From positions 1 through 64,000 of the forward strand of contig MU831573.1 in the NCBI GenBank assembly GCA_029204225.1: 64,000 nucleotides of DNA, read 5' to 3'. The position numbers and the translations under genes are program-made. The notes below the pieces were generated by a model. That model was given only the letters and a program-made list of their open reading frames with translations, was not told the DNA's origin and ran no database searches. Positions 22,386-35,040 of the stretch are shown in pieces. The first letter of the stretch is position 1, and every line of letters begins with the position of its first letter. Source of the stretch: Diphasiastrum complanatum. Taxonomy: Eukaryota > Streptophyta > Lycopodiopsida > Lycopodiales > Lycopodiaceae.

Positions 22386-23614
22386 CCTAACAGCAGCCTA
22401 TGATCAGTCTAGTATGTCTTTTTGGTCAAGCTTTTTGGCTAGCTCCAGCCGTCACCCACTTCCAGGCTTGACTGTAGACGCCGTCACTTCAATGCAGGGA
22501 ACAATACCGGCACACTGAATTGAATTATATATATTTCTGTCTTTTTCAAAAGATCGACACTTGATCAGATATATCAAAGAGGATCGCAAATTGCAATGCA
22601 CCCATGAGCATAAAAGTTCCATATCAGCTGAGAACTCGGAATTGGCTACTAATTGTGGGAATCTTCTGCAGCTATTCTATTTTACCCATCTCCTAGTGAT
22701 TGCTTGCACATTCTCCCTATGAGATCATTATCTCCCCTAGACATTCTTGAAGCTACAAAACATACAAGTATCATGTAGTGGTTGGTGAGTAGGAGCCCGA
22801 TTATAGGCCATAGCAAGGCCTCTCAAAAAAGTTTAATCTCCGCGGCTATGTCAAGTATCCATCATCCGACAACTTATCGTCTTGTAGTAGGCTTTGCCTT
22901 TCATTAGGACAACTGGCTACCATATTGCAGCAGGTTTCGCCACTCCCTCAGCTCAGCCTGCTACCATGGTAGCCAACCTCCTCATGAAGGATACCTAGTA
23001 CTCAAACTTTTCCAAAAGTACTCTTCTATGGCAAATGCATAAGTACACTTGTGAAGCTAGTTGCAAGAGTAGTAAAAACTAAATATTTTCAAAAAAGCAA
23101 GTAAAAATAGATTAGATAAACTATATCCAAGTGATATAATGTATTTCTATCACCATCAAATTTTTTGGTCTACTGTCATTGATATTATTCTCTTATATGG
23201 TCACCCAACAACTTTTTTGAATAGCTTATTTTTATATGTTGGAATGAGGGTTCAACAAGGGTCCCACTCTCATCTAAGGGCTCCATGGTGATGGATAGAT
23301 CATGGTTCATGCCCTATCATGAGGCAAAATAATAAGAAGCATTTTGGATCGTCAGATGAGAGTGGGACCCTCCCTTCATACTTAGTCAAAGTTTGGGCCC
23401 TCCCTTCATACTTAGTCAAAGTTTCAATCAATGCCAAAACATTGAACCTAGTTAGGATTAAAGTGTAAACTTTTTTAGTATTTATTCTTGAAATGGATCA
23501 TATTATGTGTCAATCTTTAGATGGATGTCCATATAAACCTTATGACAAAAGGTCTCCCTTGAATCGACAACTTATGAGTTTACATGAATTAGGCTACACC
23601 TAGTTGTGCCCAAC
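22386..23614. other. no recognisable gene
   Basis: Intergenic. A 30-bp phrase beginning GGGCCCTCCCTTCATACTTAG is nearly repeated back-to-back at about 23362-23425, and GAGAGTGGGACCCT-like text occurs in both orientations near 23260 and 23357. No coding domain seen. Confidence 0.5.
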
Positions 23615-23999
23615 CAACTACTTTATCACATATTGTATATCAAAAGGATCAAGGCATGATCTCATATCCTAAGCTTCATAGTAAATAGTCCAACTTTGAT
23701 TAGAATAGTGTACTAAGTCCAAGTGGAGCTATAAGTTAGGACTAGAAATAAACATTAGGCTAGAAACACATAGTCTCTAGTTTAAATGAGAATAAAAATC
23801 TAATATGTAGATTTTTACAATGGGATACTGAAATTTGACAAAAAGATAGATTGCAATGTGAAAAATAAAGATTGTCAAACTAGTTGTGCAAAATGTCAAT
23901 AAGTTTGAAGTATTTGATCCACTTAGAACTCTCTTAGAAAATAAACTTAAGGACTATTTAAACTTGTCAAAAGAATGAAAATGACTAGCATCTAAACTT

Positions 24000-24260
24000 G
24001 GCTAATCTTGATCATGTTGAGGAGTTGGATATGAAGAGGCATAAACTTCAATGATTTTTCTTTGAAGCCATAAGATTGTTCTTAAGAAAATTTACATCTT
24101 GCTAGTAGTTTTGAACTTGTGACAAGATCATAAATCTTATAAGCTTTGTGCTAAGTTGAATAGCCAAGAAAGATGTCTTTAGAATTGGCAACATCAAACT
24201 TCTTTCTCAGATTTGGAGGGATTTGTAAGAAGCAAATGTAGGCCAAACACTTCTAGAGCC
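24000..24260 (-). pseudogene. antisense Copia integrase C-terminal fragment
   Basis: Minus-strand translation gives a stretch like KKFDVANSKDIFLGYS followed by HKAYKIYDLVTSSKL. This is the Copia pattern of a cysteine-poor linker, then (I/V)F(L/V)GYS, then KAYR(V/I)Y. Stops and shifts interrupt it. It is duplicated in copy B at about 25920-26180. Confidence 0.6.
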
Positions 24261-24411
24261 TTGCCTTGCAAAGGAAATACTATGTGTTTAGGTTGGTCAA
24301 TGGAATTTGGTAAAAGTCAAAGTAAAGGACATCTCAAAGTTAAAGGCCATGCTTCAAATTATGTGCATTGGGACACAAATTTTAAATTGTTTTTCTCTCT
24401 CACCATTCGTA

Positions 24412-24557
<146 letters not shown>

Positions 24558-24866
24558 GTAGCTGGCACGTATGCATAAGTCTTTTGTGTCTATAGATTAT
24601 AATGTATCTTTATTCTTTATTTCTTACGCAAAATCCTTTTGTGGTTACAAATTTTGCATCTTGTTCTTTGCAGGACCTCGTTGTCTTGTGGAAAATGTTG
24701 GAAATTATGCTCTCAGTTTTCTCCTTGGTGAAACAATCTATTCAAGACCTCCTTTGTATCAGACTGTATGATTCCATAGAATCAGAGTTTTCTAGAGAGA
24801 GTGAAAGTGATTCAAGAAGTAGAGATAGTATTCAATCTGTAATTAGCATAGTAAGATCACAACATA

Positions 24867-25517
24867 GTGCTCTACTTTTGTGAACCATTCTCGGACACAA
24901 GATCGTGATCTGATCATTGTATTTACAACAGCTTAACACAAATTCTCTATTTTCTCTATGTGTCTTTGCATTGACGAATGCTTTTTGATAATTCCTTTCT
25001 CTAGTACTGATACTCGTTCCATGACTCATTCAAAATATCTAACTCGAAGGAAGCATGGTTGTCATAGATGCCTAATTGTTTCACTCCCTTCATGGTTGTC
25101 TTTGACACCTACATGTTGGGATTCGACGGGTGGATCAACCTATTTACTATGAAAAAGGTCTCTACTTTTGTTTCTTAGTACTCAAATAATGAAAAAGAAC
25201 TCTACATGTTGGGATTCGACGGGTGGATCAACTTATTTACTATGAAAAAGTGCTCTACTTTGTGAACCATTCTCGGACACAAGATCGTGATCAGATCATT
25301 GTATTTACAACAGCTTAACACAAATTCTCTATTTTCTTTATGTGTGTTTGCATTGACGAATGCTTTCTGATAATTCCTTTCTCTAGTACTGATACTCGTT
25401 CCATGACTCATTCAGAATATCTAACTCGAAGGAAGCATGGTTGTCATAGACGCCTAATTGTTTCACTCCCTTCATGGTTGTCTTTGACACCTACATGTTG
25501 GGATTTGACGGGTGGAT
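24867..25517. repeat. 270-bp tail repeat, first and second copies
   Basis: A segment starting GTGCTCTACTT and ending GGGTGGATCAA occurs at 24867-25139, again at 25250-25517, and a third time at 26763-27034. The second copy runs directly into the start of duplication copy B, marking the duplication junction. Between the first two, the end phrase GTTGGGATTCGACGGGTGG recurs at 25208. Confidence 0.9.
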
Positions 25518-26383
25518 CAACTACTTTATCACATATTGTATATCAAAAGGATCAAGGCATGATCTCATATCCTAAGCTTCATAGTAAATAGTCCAATTTT
25601 GATTAGAATAGTGTACTAAGTCCAAGTGGAGCTATAAGTTAGGACTAGAAATAAACATTAGGCTAGAAACACATAGTCCCTAGTTCAAATGAGAATAAAA
25701 ACCTAATATGTAGAATTTTACAATGGGATAGTGAAATTTGACAAAAAGATAGATTGTAATGTGAAAAATAAAGATTGTCAAACTAGTTGTGCAAAATGTC
25801 AATAAGTTTGAAGTATTTGATCCACTTAGAACTCTCTTAGAAAATAAACTTAAGGACTATTTAAACTTGTCAAAAGAATGAAAATGACTGGATTGTAAAG
25901 TAGAGGGCATAGTAGCATCTAAACTTGGCTAATCTTGATGATGTTGAGGAGTTGGATACAAAGAGGCATAAATTTCAATGTTTTTTCTTTGAAGCCATAA
26001 GATTGTTCTTAAGAAAATTTACATCTTGCTAGTAGTTTTGAACTTGTGACAAGATCATAAATCTTATAAGCTTTGTGCTAAGTTGAATAGCCAAGAAAGA
26101 TGTTTTTAGAATTGACAACATCAAACTTCTTTCTCAGATTTGGAGGGATTTGTAAGAAGCAAATGTAGGCCAAACACTTTTAGAGCCTTGCCTTGCAAAG
26201 GAAATATTATGTATTTAGGTTGATCAATGGAGTTTGGTAAAAGTCAAAGTAAAGGACATCTCAAAGTTAAAGGGCATGCTTCAAATTATGTGCATTGGGA
26301 CAAAAACTTTAAATTGTTTTTCTCTCTCACCATTCGTACATTCTCCAAGAATTCTAAATTGTTTTTCTCTCTCACCATTCGTG

Positions 26384-26451
<68 letters not shown>

Positions 26452-27034
26452 GTAGCTGGCACACATGCATAAGTCTTTTGTGTCTATAGATTATGGTGTA
26501 TCTTTATTCTTTATTTATTACACAAAATCCTTTTGTAGATACAAATTTTGCACCTTGTTCTCTGCATGACCTTGTTTGCTTGTGGGAAATGTTGGAAATT
26601 ATGCTCCCAGTTTTCTCCTTGGTGAAACAATCTATTCAAGACCTCCTTTGTATCAGACTATTTGATTCCATGGATTTAGAGTTTTCTAGAGAGAGTGAAA
26701 GTAATTCAAGAAGCAGAGATACTATTCAATCTGTAATTAGCATAGTAAGATCACAACACAAAGTGCTCTACTTTTGTGAACCATTCTCGGACACAAGATC
26801 GTGATCTGATCATTGTATTTACAACAGCTTAACATAAATTCTCTATTTTCTTTATGTGTGTTTGCATTGATGAATGCTTTTTGATAATTTTTTTCTCTAG
26901 TACTGATACTCGTTCCATGACTCATTCGGAATATCTAACTCGAAGGAAGCATGGCTTTCATAGACGCCTAACTGTTTCACTCCCTTCATAGTTGTCTTTG
27001 ACACCTACATGCTGGGATTCGACAGGTGGATCAG
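25518..27034. repeat. 1.5-kb tandem duplication, copy B
   Basis: Homologous to 23615-25139 throughout, including the antisense Copia piece, the CT tract and the tail repeat. Confidence 0.9.
26387..26448. repeat. (CT)n, 62 bp
   Basis: Allelic position to the 140-bp tract in copy A. Just before it, the phrase TTTTTCTCTCTCACCATTCGT is duplicated (about 26315 and 26362). Confidence 0.97.
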
Positions 27035-27138
27035 CCTTCAATTTTTTTGTTGCAACAAAAAATGCAGCAATAGGAAATCCTCGGTTCAGATCGACTTTGA
27101 AGTCTTCGAAGTCTGTCCTAGTGATCACAACTTTGAAG

Positions 27139-27839
27139 TGTGAAAGTACTGTACTTTAGGACCATAAATGGATCTACAAAAGATCCACAAGAGTGATTGG
27201 ATGCTTGCTTAACAATCTATCAAAAAACTAGACACAAAAAAGTTGATCTAGATTGGCAGTTTGACAAACAACAAGCATTAACAATCAAAAGCATTGATCA
27301 ACATTGAAATCCGAGCTCACACATGTGTACTACAGGCTGTAGTACGGCCTTCAACCTGAGAAACAAGTAGAAATTGATTTGGTTTCATTTGGATCACAAA
27401 AACTCAATGTACATAGTGAACTAGCTTGAGATTGCCAATGAGCTCCAAAAATTTTCTATCTTCTCACTATGGAGAGAGGGAATACATAGCAAATTCGACT
27501 TCCTTCTTGAAGTTAGGTGAATTTCCAGCATGTAATAAGGAAGTTAACTCACTCTCCTTGACCTAAAATGAAACCCTAGTCTATTTCCTAGAGTTATGCT
27601 TGGTAGGTAGCTAGTTGGTCAAATTTTCACCTTAAACTTAGGTGTAGGTCCTATAAAGTAGGGATGACCACCAAATAGACATGACCAACTCTCTTGACTT
27701 GACCTAACCTACATTAGGATGGGTTTCCCATGTAGCATCATGGCCTCACATGTGTGGGACCCACTTGTGTACACAATTTACACTATTCTACATGGTTTTT
27801 GATCAAGCTAGATTTGCCAATTTTTGGCAATTCTTCACA
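27139..27839 (-). repeat. 3' LTR of the antisense Copia element
   Basis: 701 bp, pairs with 30986-31686. In the first roughly 330 bp there are about ten substitutions. The remaining 370 bp appear identical. Confidence 0.93.
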
Positions 27840-27852
27840 CTCCTCCTCAAAT
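27840..27852 (-). other. polypurine tract
   Basis: Minus strand reads TTTGAGGAGGAG directly before the LTR TGTGAAG start, the position where plus-strand DNA synthesis is primed. Confidence 0.8.
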
Positions 27853-28049
27853 TTAGCTTGATCTTTTTACAACTCTCTTGATAGATCAATGAAAGCTTTT
27901 AGAAGTGTCTAAAAAATCCAGCTACAAAGAAGGAACTTTTGAGACTCCAATAGAGAATGATGTCCATGAAGGATCTTTCACCACCTCTTAGAGGATCCCT
28001 AACAAGATGTTCCATAAATGTGTCTATATACATGTAGCACACTTCAAAA

Positions 28050-30230
28050 CTAAACATCATGCCAAGCCATGGATTCCAAGGCATTTTGTGCACTTGAAGA
28101 TACATCAATGAAAATATTAAGTGCATAAATAATGTTGCCAAATACAACTTGTCTTGCTTGATCCATATGATTGAGCCTAGATGGCTCCATCTTGATACTC
28201 AAGATTCTTCTTGGAGTCCTCGGGTCTTGAGCTTGATCCTCCACTTGACTTGACTCCAAAACATCAATGAATTGAATAATGTGTTGATCCAAAGGTGCTT
28301 CTTCAAGTTTACAAATCTTCCACTCTTGAAAGATCACATTTCCACCATTGATAAATTCTTTGGTTGAAAACAAGTAGATTCTACAATCTCTACTTGAAGA
28401 GCAAAACACTACCATTATTCCTATCATTGAAATAGGATAATCTTTGGTCCTTACATTGGAATGATCATGCACAAAGCATGTGGACACAAATATTTTCAAA
28501 GCAAATGATATTTCATCTTTTATGACTCTATTCAAACTATTACAAAAATAGTTATCCAATGAAATTGCTTTATCAACAACAAATGTAGATTTCAAAGCAT
28601 CCCATTTCATTGTCTTGTCATACAAAGTAATAAACACCATGGATCTTAAAGGTAAGAAACAAGTCACCTCATGTCTACTAATACTTTCCAAAAAGTATTC
28701 AAAGATAGTAGACTCTCCAATGCTCACCACCCTTGCAAGATGCACACTTGAATGGACAATTTGCATGCAATTTGATGACTCGGCCATTGTCATTGAGGAC
28801 TCCCTTGGAACTCTCATGCTTTGAGGTTGATCCTCAAAATCTTCCTCCTTTTGATGCTCCTTCTCAATGCAAGCAAGATCACACTTTGCCAAGATCTCCT
28901 CTTGAGTGATCTCCTCCTTTGCCAAGCTCATTCTTTCAAAAGCAACACTAGCTTCCAACTTAAACAATCTTCCATGTTTAAATCCCTTTGCAATGCAAAC
29001 ATCATTCTTCAAGATGAAGCAAACACCATGCTTAAAGTGGACATCCAAACCACTTTCTAAGAGTAGACCAACACTAAGCATATTCTTGGTGATTGATGGT
29101 ACATAAAGGACATTTTCTAGATCCATGCATTTTGAGGATTCTAGACACAAAGAGATGGTGCCAACACCATCTATCCTACACTCTTCATCATTTGCAGTAA
29201 AGACAAACTTTTTAGCATCATTGAATGAGTGTAAGGTTGAGAAAAAGTCCTTTTCACAAGACACATGGGAGCTAGCCCCACTGTCAATCCACCAATTGTC
29301 TCTTGAATTGCTATTGCTTGTTGGTGAGAATGTAGATGCCATCAAGAATACATCTACTTCATCCTCCTCCTCCTCCTTTGCAAGGTTTCCTTGTTTGTCC
29401 TCCTCCACTTGTGCTCTTAGCCTCTTGTAGCATTTAGATGCATAATGCCCCTTCTTTCCACAAAAGAAGCATTTTTGCTTTGACTTGTCCTTTGAGCTTG
29501 ATGCATCATCCTCTTCTTTGGCCTCCTTTGGATGCTTCTTCTTTCCATTGGTCTTCTTTTTGCTCTTGAATGAGAAATTGGCTTTCTCATCACCATCCTG
29601 CAAAGACAAGGAACTCATCCTAGATTTTGCATGGAGCATCCTACACTCTTCAGCCACTAATACACTGTGAAGTTTTTCTATAGTTGGCAAAGTGTCTTGG
29701 ATGGCAAAACTTTGGACCAAATTTGCAAAGTCATCTCCTAGACCATTAAGGACAATTTGTACAAGCTCTCCATCATGAATCTTCTCTCCAATGGAAGCCA
29801 ACTCCCTATTTAGAGACTTGATTCTGAGTACATAATCCTGTGCACTCTCCTCACTTCTCCTCATGCTTTGCAAAATTTGATTTCTAAGCATAAGAACTCT
29901 AGAACTGTTGCTAGACTCATAGATTGATTTTAAAGACTCCCAAGCCTCTTTAGCATTAGTACAAGCTCATACTTCTCTCAACAAATCATTGCTCACATTC
30001 ATCTTCACACAATGAAGTGCAAGCCTAGATCTCTTCTTGTATCTAGCTAACTCCTGTGCACCTAGAGGTTCATCTTCATCTTCAATCAAGAACTCATAAA
30101 AGTCTTGGAGCACCAAGAGTGACTCCATTCTAACCTTCCAAATAGCATAATTTGTAGAATTCAACCTCTCACTAGCTTCTAGAAGGTATGCTCCAGCAGA
30201 TCCCATCTTACTAGTGACTTCTACAAACAA
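28050..30230 (-). pseudogene. Copia gag-protease polyprotein with one nonsense codon and no RT
   Basis: A frame of about 726 codons runs from 30230 to 28050, broken once by TGA at 29967-29969. In the 88 codons before the stop lies the gag start (LNSTNYAIWKVRMESLL). After it come gag helices (AQDYVLRIKSLNRELASIG), a canonical zinc knuckle CFFCGKKGHYASKCYKR, the protease active site WWIDSGASSHVS and the LYVPSITKNMLSVG block. The integrase HHCC and catalytic core are missing. Remnants of the integrase tail appear (SSSRDCRIYLFSTK, then NVIFQEWKICKLEEAPLD) and a linker EDQAQDPRTPRR, then the frame ends. Between protease and tail is about 200 codons of unfamiliar sequence that stays open. Function would be capsid and processing for a non-autonomous element; the single stop may be recent or read through. 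Confidence 0.9.
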
Positions 30231-30967
30231 GAAATAGATTTGATTGACTTGAAACTCACAAAGGTCTCACACTTGGAGTGTTTCACTCAAATTTGATTTC
30301 TAATCCAACAAATGGACTTATAATCACAGTTCTATCACTCCCTCACAAAGCTGGAATGAAGATAAGATGAAGTGAAAACTACTTTCAAACAAATCTTGCC
30401 AAGAAATGGATTTGATTGTCTCTAGAAACTCACTAAGGTCTCTCTCTTGTAGTTTTTCACTAAAATTAGATTTCTAATCCAACAAATGGACTTATAATCT
30501 CAGTTCTAGCACTCCCTCACAAAGTTGGAATGAAGATAAGATGATGTGAAATCTACTTACAATCAAATCTTGCCAATTTTGGCTATTTTTGGACAAAAAA
30601 ATGGCTTAATCTCTTCCTTCCTTCTTGGTGTACTTTCAAGACCTGTTTTTAACCTTAATAGGACTTGAACTCAGCCTAGATTAATTAGATTCCATGAAAC
30701 AAATTCAAATCTAATCAATGGCAAATGATCTTGGTAGATTATCCTAGGATCACAAATTGAATTTTTTTGGATCAAATGAATACCATGCATTAAATGCAGG
30801 TTCAGAGGTGCCCACACATGTGGACAGTACGGATTTGGACCCCTACCAAGTTTGGGATCAAATCTCCTCACCAAAATCAAGATTCTAGCTTGCCCTCTCA
30901 ATACTAGTTTTTAGCACCAAAACTTGCTAAAAATGGATTTGCATTAGATCAATGGCTTATGCTCTTG

Positions 30968-30984
30968 TACTTGGCTCTGATACC
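30968..30984 (-). other. primer binding site
   Basis: Minus strand reads TGGTATCAGAGCCAAG immediately after the LTR end CTTTCACA: an exact initiator tRNA-Met type PBS. Confidence 0.9.
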
Positions 30985-30985
30985 A

Positions 30986-31686
30986 TGTGAAAGTACTGTA
31001 CTTTAGGACCATAAATGGATCTACAAAAGATCCACAAGAGTGATTGGATACTTGCTTAACAATCTATCAAAAAACTAGACACAAAAAAGTTGATCTAGCT
31101 TGGCAGTTTGACAAACAACAAGCATTAACAATCAAAAGCATTGAAAAACATTGAAATCTGAGCCCACACGTGTGTACTACAGGCTGTAGTACGGCCTTCA
31201 ACATGAGAAACAAGTAGAAATTGATCTGGTTTCATTTGGATCACAAAAACTCAATGTACATAGTGAACTAGCTTGAGATTGCCAATGAGCTCCAAAATTT
31301 TTCTATCTTCTCACTATGGAGAGAGGGAATACATAGCAAATTCGACTTCCTTCTTGAAGTTAGGTGAATTTCCAGCATGTAATAAGGAAGTTAACTCACT
31401 CTCCTTGACCTAAAATGAAACCCTAGTCTATTTCCTAGAGTTATGCTTGGTAGGTAGCTAGTTGGTCAAATTTTCACCTTAAACTTAGGTGTAGGTCCTA
31501 TAAAGTAGGGATGACCACCAAATAGACATGACCAACTCTCTTGACTTGACCTAACCTACATTAGGATGGGTTTCCCATGTAGCATCATGGCCTCACATGT
31601 GTGGGACCCACTTGTGTACACAATTTACACTATTCTACATGGTTTTTGATCAAGCTAGATTTGCCAATTTTTGGCAATTCTTCACA
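30986..31686 (-). repeat. 5' LTR of the antisense Copia element
   Basis: 701 bp. On the minus strand it starts TGTGAAGAATTGCC and ends CTTTCACA. Confidence 0.93.
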
Positions 31687-31691
31687 CGAAG

Positions 31692-32090
<399 letters not shown>

Positions 32091-32109
32091 AGAAATCCAA
32101 CAGCCCCCC

Positions 32110-33080
32110 TTAATCTGGATCCTTGAATGCCTTGATTTGTAAAGTCAAGATAGTACAAAAATTCTTTGTATGCTTCCTGATTCAATCCCTTTGTAAATAT
32201 GTCAACTGCCATGTACTGAGTCTGCAAAATTTTAGACTCACCTCCTTGTTGAGTATCATGCCCCTGGTATAGTGATATCTGATTTTGATGTGCTTACTCC
32301 TAGAATGAAATCTAGGATTGATGGATAATACACTAGCACTCTGATTATCATATTGTATTATCATTGGAGCAAACTGTCTGAGACCAATATCAAACAATAA
32401 ATTCCTCAACCAGATTGCAGACTGCAATGTACTCTGACTCTGTCGAAGACATTGCAATGGAGGTATGCTTACGACTATTCCAAAATATTGGACCATTGTT
32501 GAGAAGAAAAACATATCTAGAAGTTGATTTTCTGGTGTCGATATCACCTGCCCAATTTGCATCTGTATATCCATGAAGAGTATGGATATCGGATGGATCT
32601 CCATCGCCATAGAAAATGAAGAGGTCCATTGTGGCTCGTAGTACTGACTCAAAGAACTGATGGCATATGCATGATCTGGCCTAGTTGAGTTCATTGCATA
32701 CATCAGGGATCCGATAATAGATTGGTATGGATACCCCTTCATTTCGGCCTTCTCCTCATTGGTCTGAGGGCATTGTTCGGATAATCTGAGACCTGGATCC
32801 ATGGGATTATGTACAGGCTTGCAATTCATAAAATTGAACTTCATCAACAAGTTATAAAAGTACCTCTGCTGGGTGATATAGAGAAGTCTTCGCCTTTTGT
32901 CTCTGTGGATATGAATCCCGAGACAATAGTGAGCTTCTCCAAGATATGTCATCTGAAATTCTTGGGACAACATCCTCGTTGTATTCTTTGTCAGGGAAAC
33001 ATTGTTGCCAAGCAACAACGTATCATCCACATAAAGCGTGATGATGACAAAGAATTGATTAACAACTTTATAATACACAT
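32110..33080 (-). pseudogene. Copia pol remnant D: RT C-terminal part and RNase H
   Basis: On the minus strand the RT palm VIITLYVDDTLLLGN and LGEAHYCLGIHIHRD are followed by the PYQSIIGSLMYAM and TRPDHAYAISSLSQY blocks. RNase H follows in two other frames (GYTDANWAGDIDTRKSTS, FWNSRKHTSIAMSSTESEY and YDNQSASVLSINPRFHSRSK). At least two frameshifts occur around 32390-32640. The frame ends at the AAGGGGGG polypurine tract and an LTR start at about 32103. Everything upstream of the YVDD region is missing, so this is a truncated copy of a family related to remnants A, B and C. Confidence 0.9.
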
Positions 33081-33199
33081 TATAGTTGTCATGTCCATGA
33101 TCAGTATAAGGATTCAGTATACTCCTAGTCTTGCACGATACTCCAATGAAACAGGCTGATAGTTATGCCACATAACACTGGACATGATCCGAAAATAAC

Positions 33200-33605
33200 T
33201 AATATTCTTGTGAGGCCCAGAACACATGACTAAATGGAGTTTAGACAAGGTATGAGATAGTGTATGCATGTGTAGAGTTATCAGTAGCAGTTCTATGAAT
33301 AGTTGGTCCATGCTTAGGACTCTATTCTAGGTAAATCTATGTATAGAAAACTTAGGGCTATCCATGGCTATGGGCCCAGGTTCTTTTGGCTATATATATT
33401 GAGGCCAAACTTGCCCTACTCCTCATCATGGTTTTAAATTCATTGCCAGGCTCTCACTCTATATTGATGCTTCTTGTTCCTTGGCTTGGGGTTGAGGCTT
33501 CTAGAGTTTGATTGGATGCTTCTACTTGGTTGGGTGGTTTCTCCATAGTGTGTTATCCATTGTGTTTGTAGCTTGGAAGCAGGACCTAAGGAGCTTCCCT
33601 TATAG
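33200..33605 (+). mobile_element. LTR with TATA box preceding a PBS
   Basis: A TATATATATT box at 33391-33400 is followed about 205 bp later by a PBS. The left boundary is not determined and no partner LTR was found in the window. It may be the 5' LTR of the Gypsy-like element whose gag remnant starts at 35617. Confidence 0.5.
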
Positions 33606-33621
33606 TGGTATCAGAGCAAGG
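33606..33621 (+). other. primer binding site
   Basis: TGGTATCAGAGCAAGG, initiator tRNA-Met type. Confidence 0.8.
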
Positions 33622-34288
33622 CTTACAAGCTTGGAGAGGTGGTGCTTCTCATTGGAGTTTGGTGGTGATTAACTAGTATTCTCATCCAAGGAGAGGAGCA
33701 AGGTTGCAAGTTGGTGGATCTTCCCAATTTCAATTTGCATGATCCATATCTCTCTCAAATTCATTGTAGTTTATGGAGAATTGTGCTAGGAAATCAATTT
33801 TGGTTGTCTTTTTGGAGTTTTAGCATGTGTAATTCAAAACTAGTTAAGGATCTGAAATTTCCAGCTAGTTTATTCACTTTGAAGTAGTTGAAATGCAGGT
33901 TGCATGTTGGATCTTTCCATGGTTTTGGATTCTAGGCTCTTTTGTGGCCAAATTTGACTTGTTTTCCATGATTTTGGCACAAAAACGATAGTAGAATTCA
34001 AAATCCAGCAAGTTCAGATTAATAAGATGGTTATAATTCTATAAATAGGATTGCACGTGTTAGAGAAAAACGTTCTTGCCATTAGTTTCCGATTTGTCAA
34101 GGTGAAACAACCTAGAAATTGCCAAAATCCATGATTTTTGCTTGTTTCTTCATGAAATTGGATAGTAGGAGGTTGTCGAATATCAATTAAAGCTGAAAAA
34201 AGATGAATCATAGTCTTTTGAAGCTGTCCTTGAAGTTAGAACCAAAGATTCCAGCAATTGGGTTTGTAGGAAGTAAAAAATTGACCTA
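33622..34288. other. probable untranslated leader of an LTR element
   Basis: No open frame of note. Position between a PBS and, past a TRIM-like insertion, a gag start at 35617 suggests leader sequence. Confidence 0.4.
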
Positions 34289-35040
34289 TCCCCTAGTACC
34301 AACAATTTTGGGGGTTAGATGGATAACGGGTGGCTAGGCGACTGGAGTTGGGATCCCATGCTTGCGTGGGTACGTGTGTGTGTGGCCCTGAGGCCCACAT
34401 TCTTTACATGGTATCAGAGCCAGTGGGGGTTCCTTTGTCTGTGCTTGCTTGAGTGAGGGTGTTGAGGAATGTTTAGTTGCAAGCCACGCATAGGAAAGTG
34501 ACATGGGCTTGAGCGCCCAGTGAAGGCCTTGAGAATTCTCAATGTTTCATAAGTAACTGTTTGCCTGGAACTCTCCCATATATAAGTTGGGGCTTCTCTA
34601 TATCCTCTGTCCCCTGGTACCAGCCCTTTTGGGGGTTAGACGGATGGCGGGTGGCTAGGCGACTGGGGTTGGGATCCCAGTACGCGGCTTGTGAGGGTAC
34701 ATGTGTGTGCGTGGCCCTAAGGCCCAAATTCTTTACATGGTATCAAAGCCAGTTGGGGGTTCCTTTGCTTGTGCTTGCTTGAGTAGGGGTGTTGCAAAAT
34801 GTTTCTTGCAAGCCACGCACAGGAAAGTGCCGTGGGCTTGAGCGCCCAGTGAAGGCCTTGAAAATTCTCAATGTCCCATAAGTAACTGCTTGCCTTGAAC
34901 TCTCCCATATATAAGTTGGGGCTTCTCTATATCCTCTATCCCCTGGTACCAGCCCTTTTGAGACAACTGGGTTTGGGGTCCTAGTATGCGGCTCGCGAGG
35001 GTACGTATGTGTGTGTGGCCCTGAGGCCCAAATTCTTTAC
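34289..35040 (+). mobile_element. tandem miniature LTR element (TRIM-like), three LTRs and two 51-52 bp internals
   Basis: LTR copies: 34289-34408 (5' truncated), 34460-34737 (278 bp, TGTTGAGG...TTTACA) and 34790-35040 (internally deleted by about 30 bp near 34960). Between them lie only 51 and 52 bp (34409-34459 and 34738-34789). Each of these starts with a PBS (TGGTATCA(G/A)AGCCAGT) and ends with a purine-rich GAGTGAGGG or GAGTAGGGG. Each complete LTR carries CCATATATAAG, a likely TATA box. No coding capacity. This is the architecture of terminal-repeat retrotransposons in miniature, here in a tandem array that shares LTRs. Confidence 0.8.

Larger units (their letters stand above)
27139..31686 (-). 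mobile_element. complete Copia-type LTR retrotransposon lacking RT/RNase H (antisense)
   Basis: Two 701-bp LTRs (27139-27839 and 30986-31686), both TGTGAAAG...CTTCACA on the plus strand, enclose 3146 bp. A PBS lies inside the right LTR and a polypurine tract inside the left, so transcription runs on the minus strand. Flanking pentamers are TGAAG (27134-27138) and CGAAG (31687-31691), a target-site duplication with one mismatch. The internal region has one long gag-protease frame and no RT or RNase H. It depends on a helper element for reverse transcription. By eye the LTRs differ at about ten sites, implying a fairly recent insertion. Confidence 0.93.
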
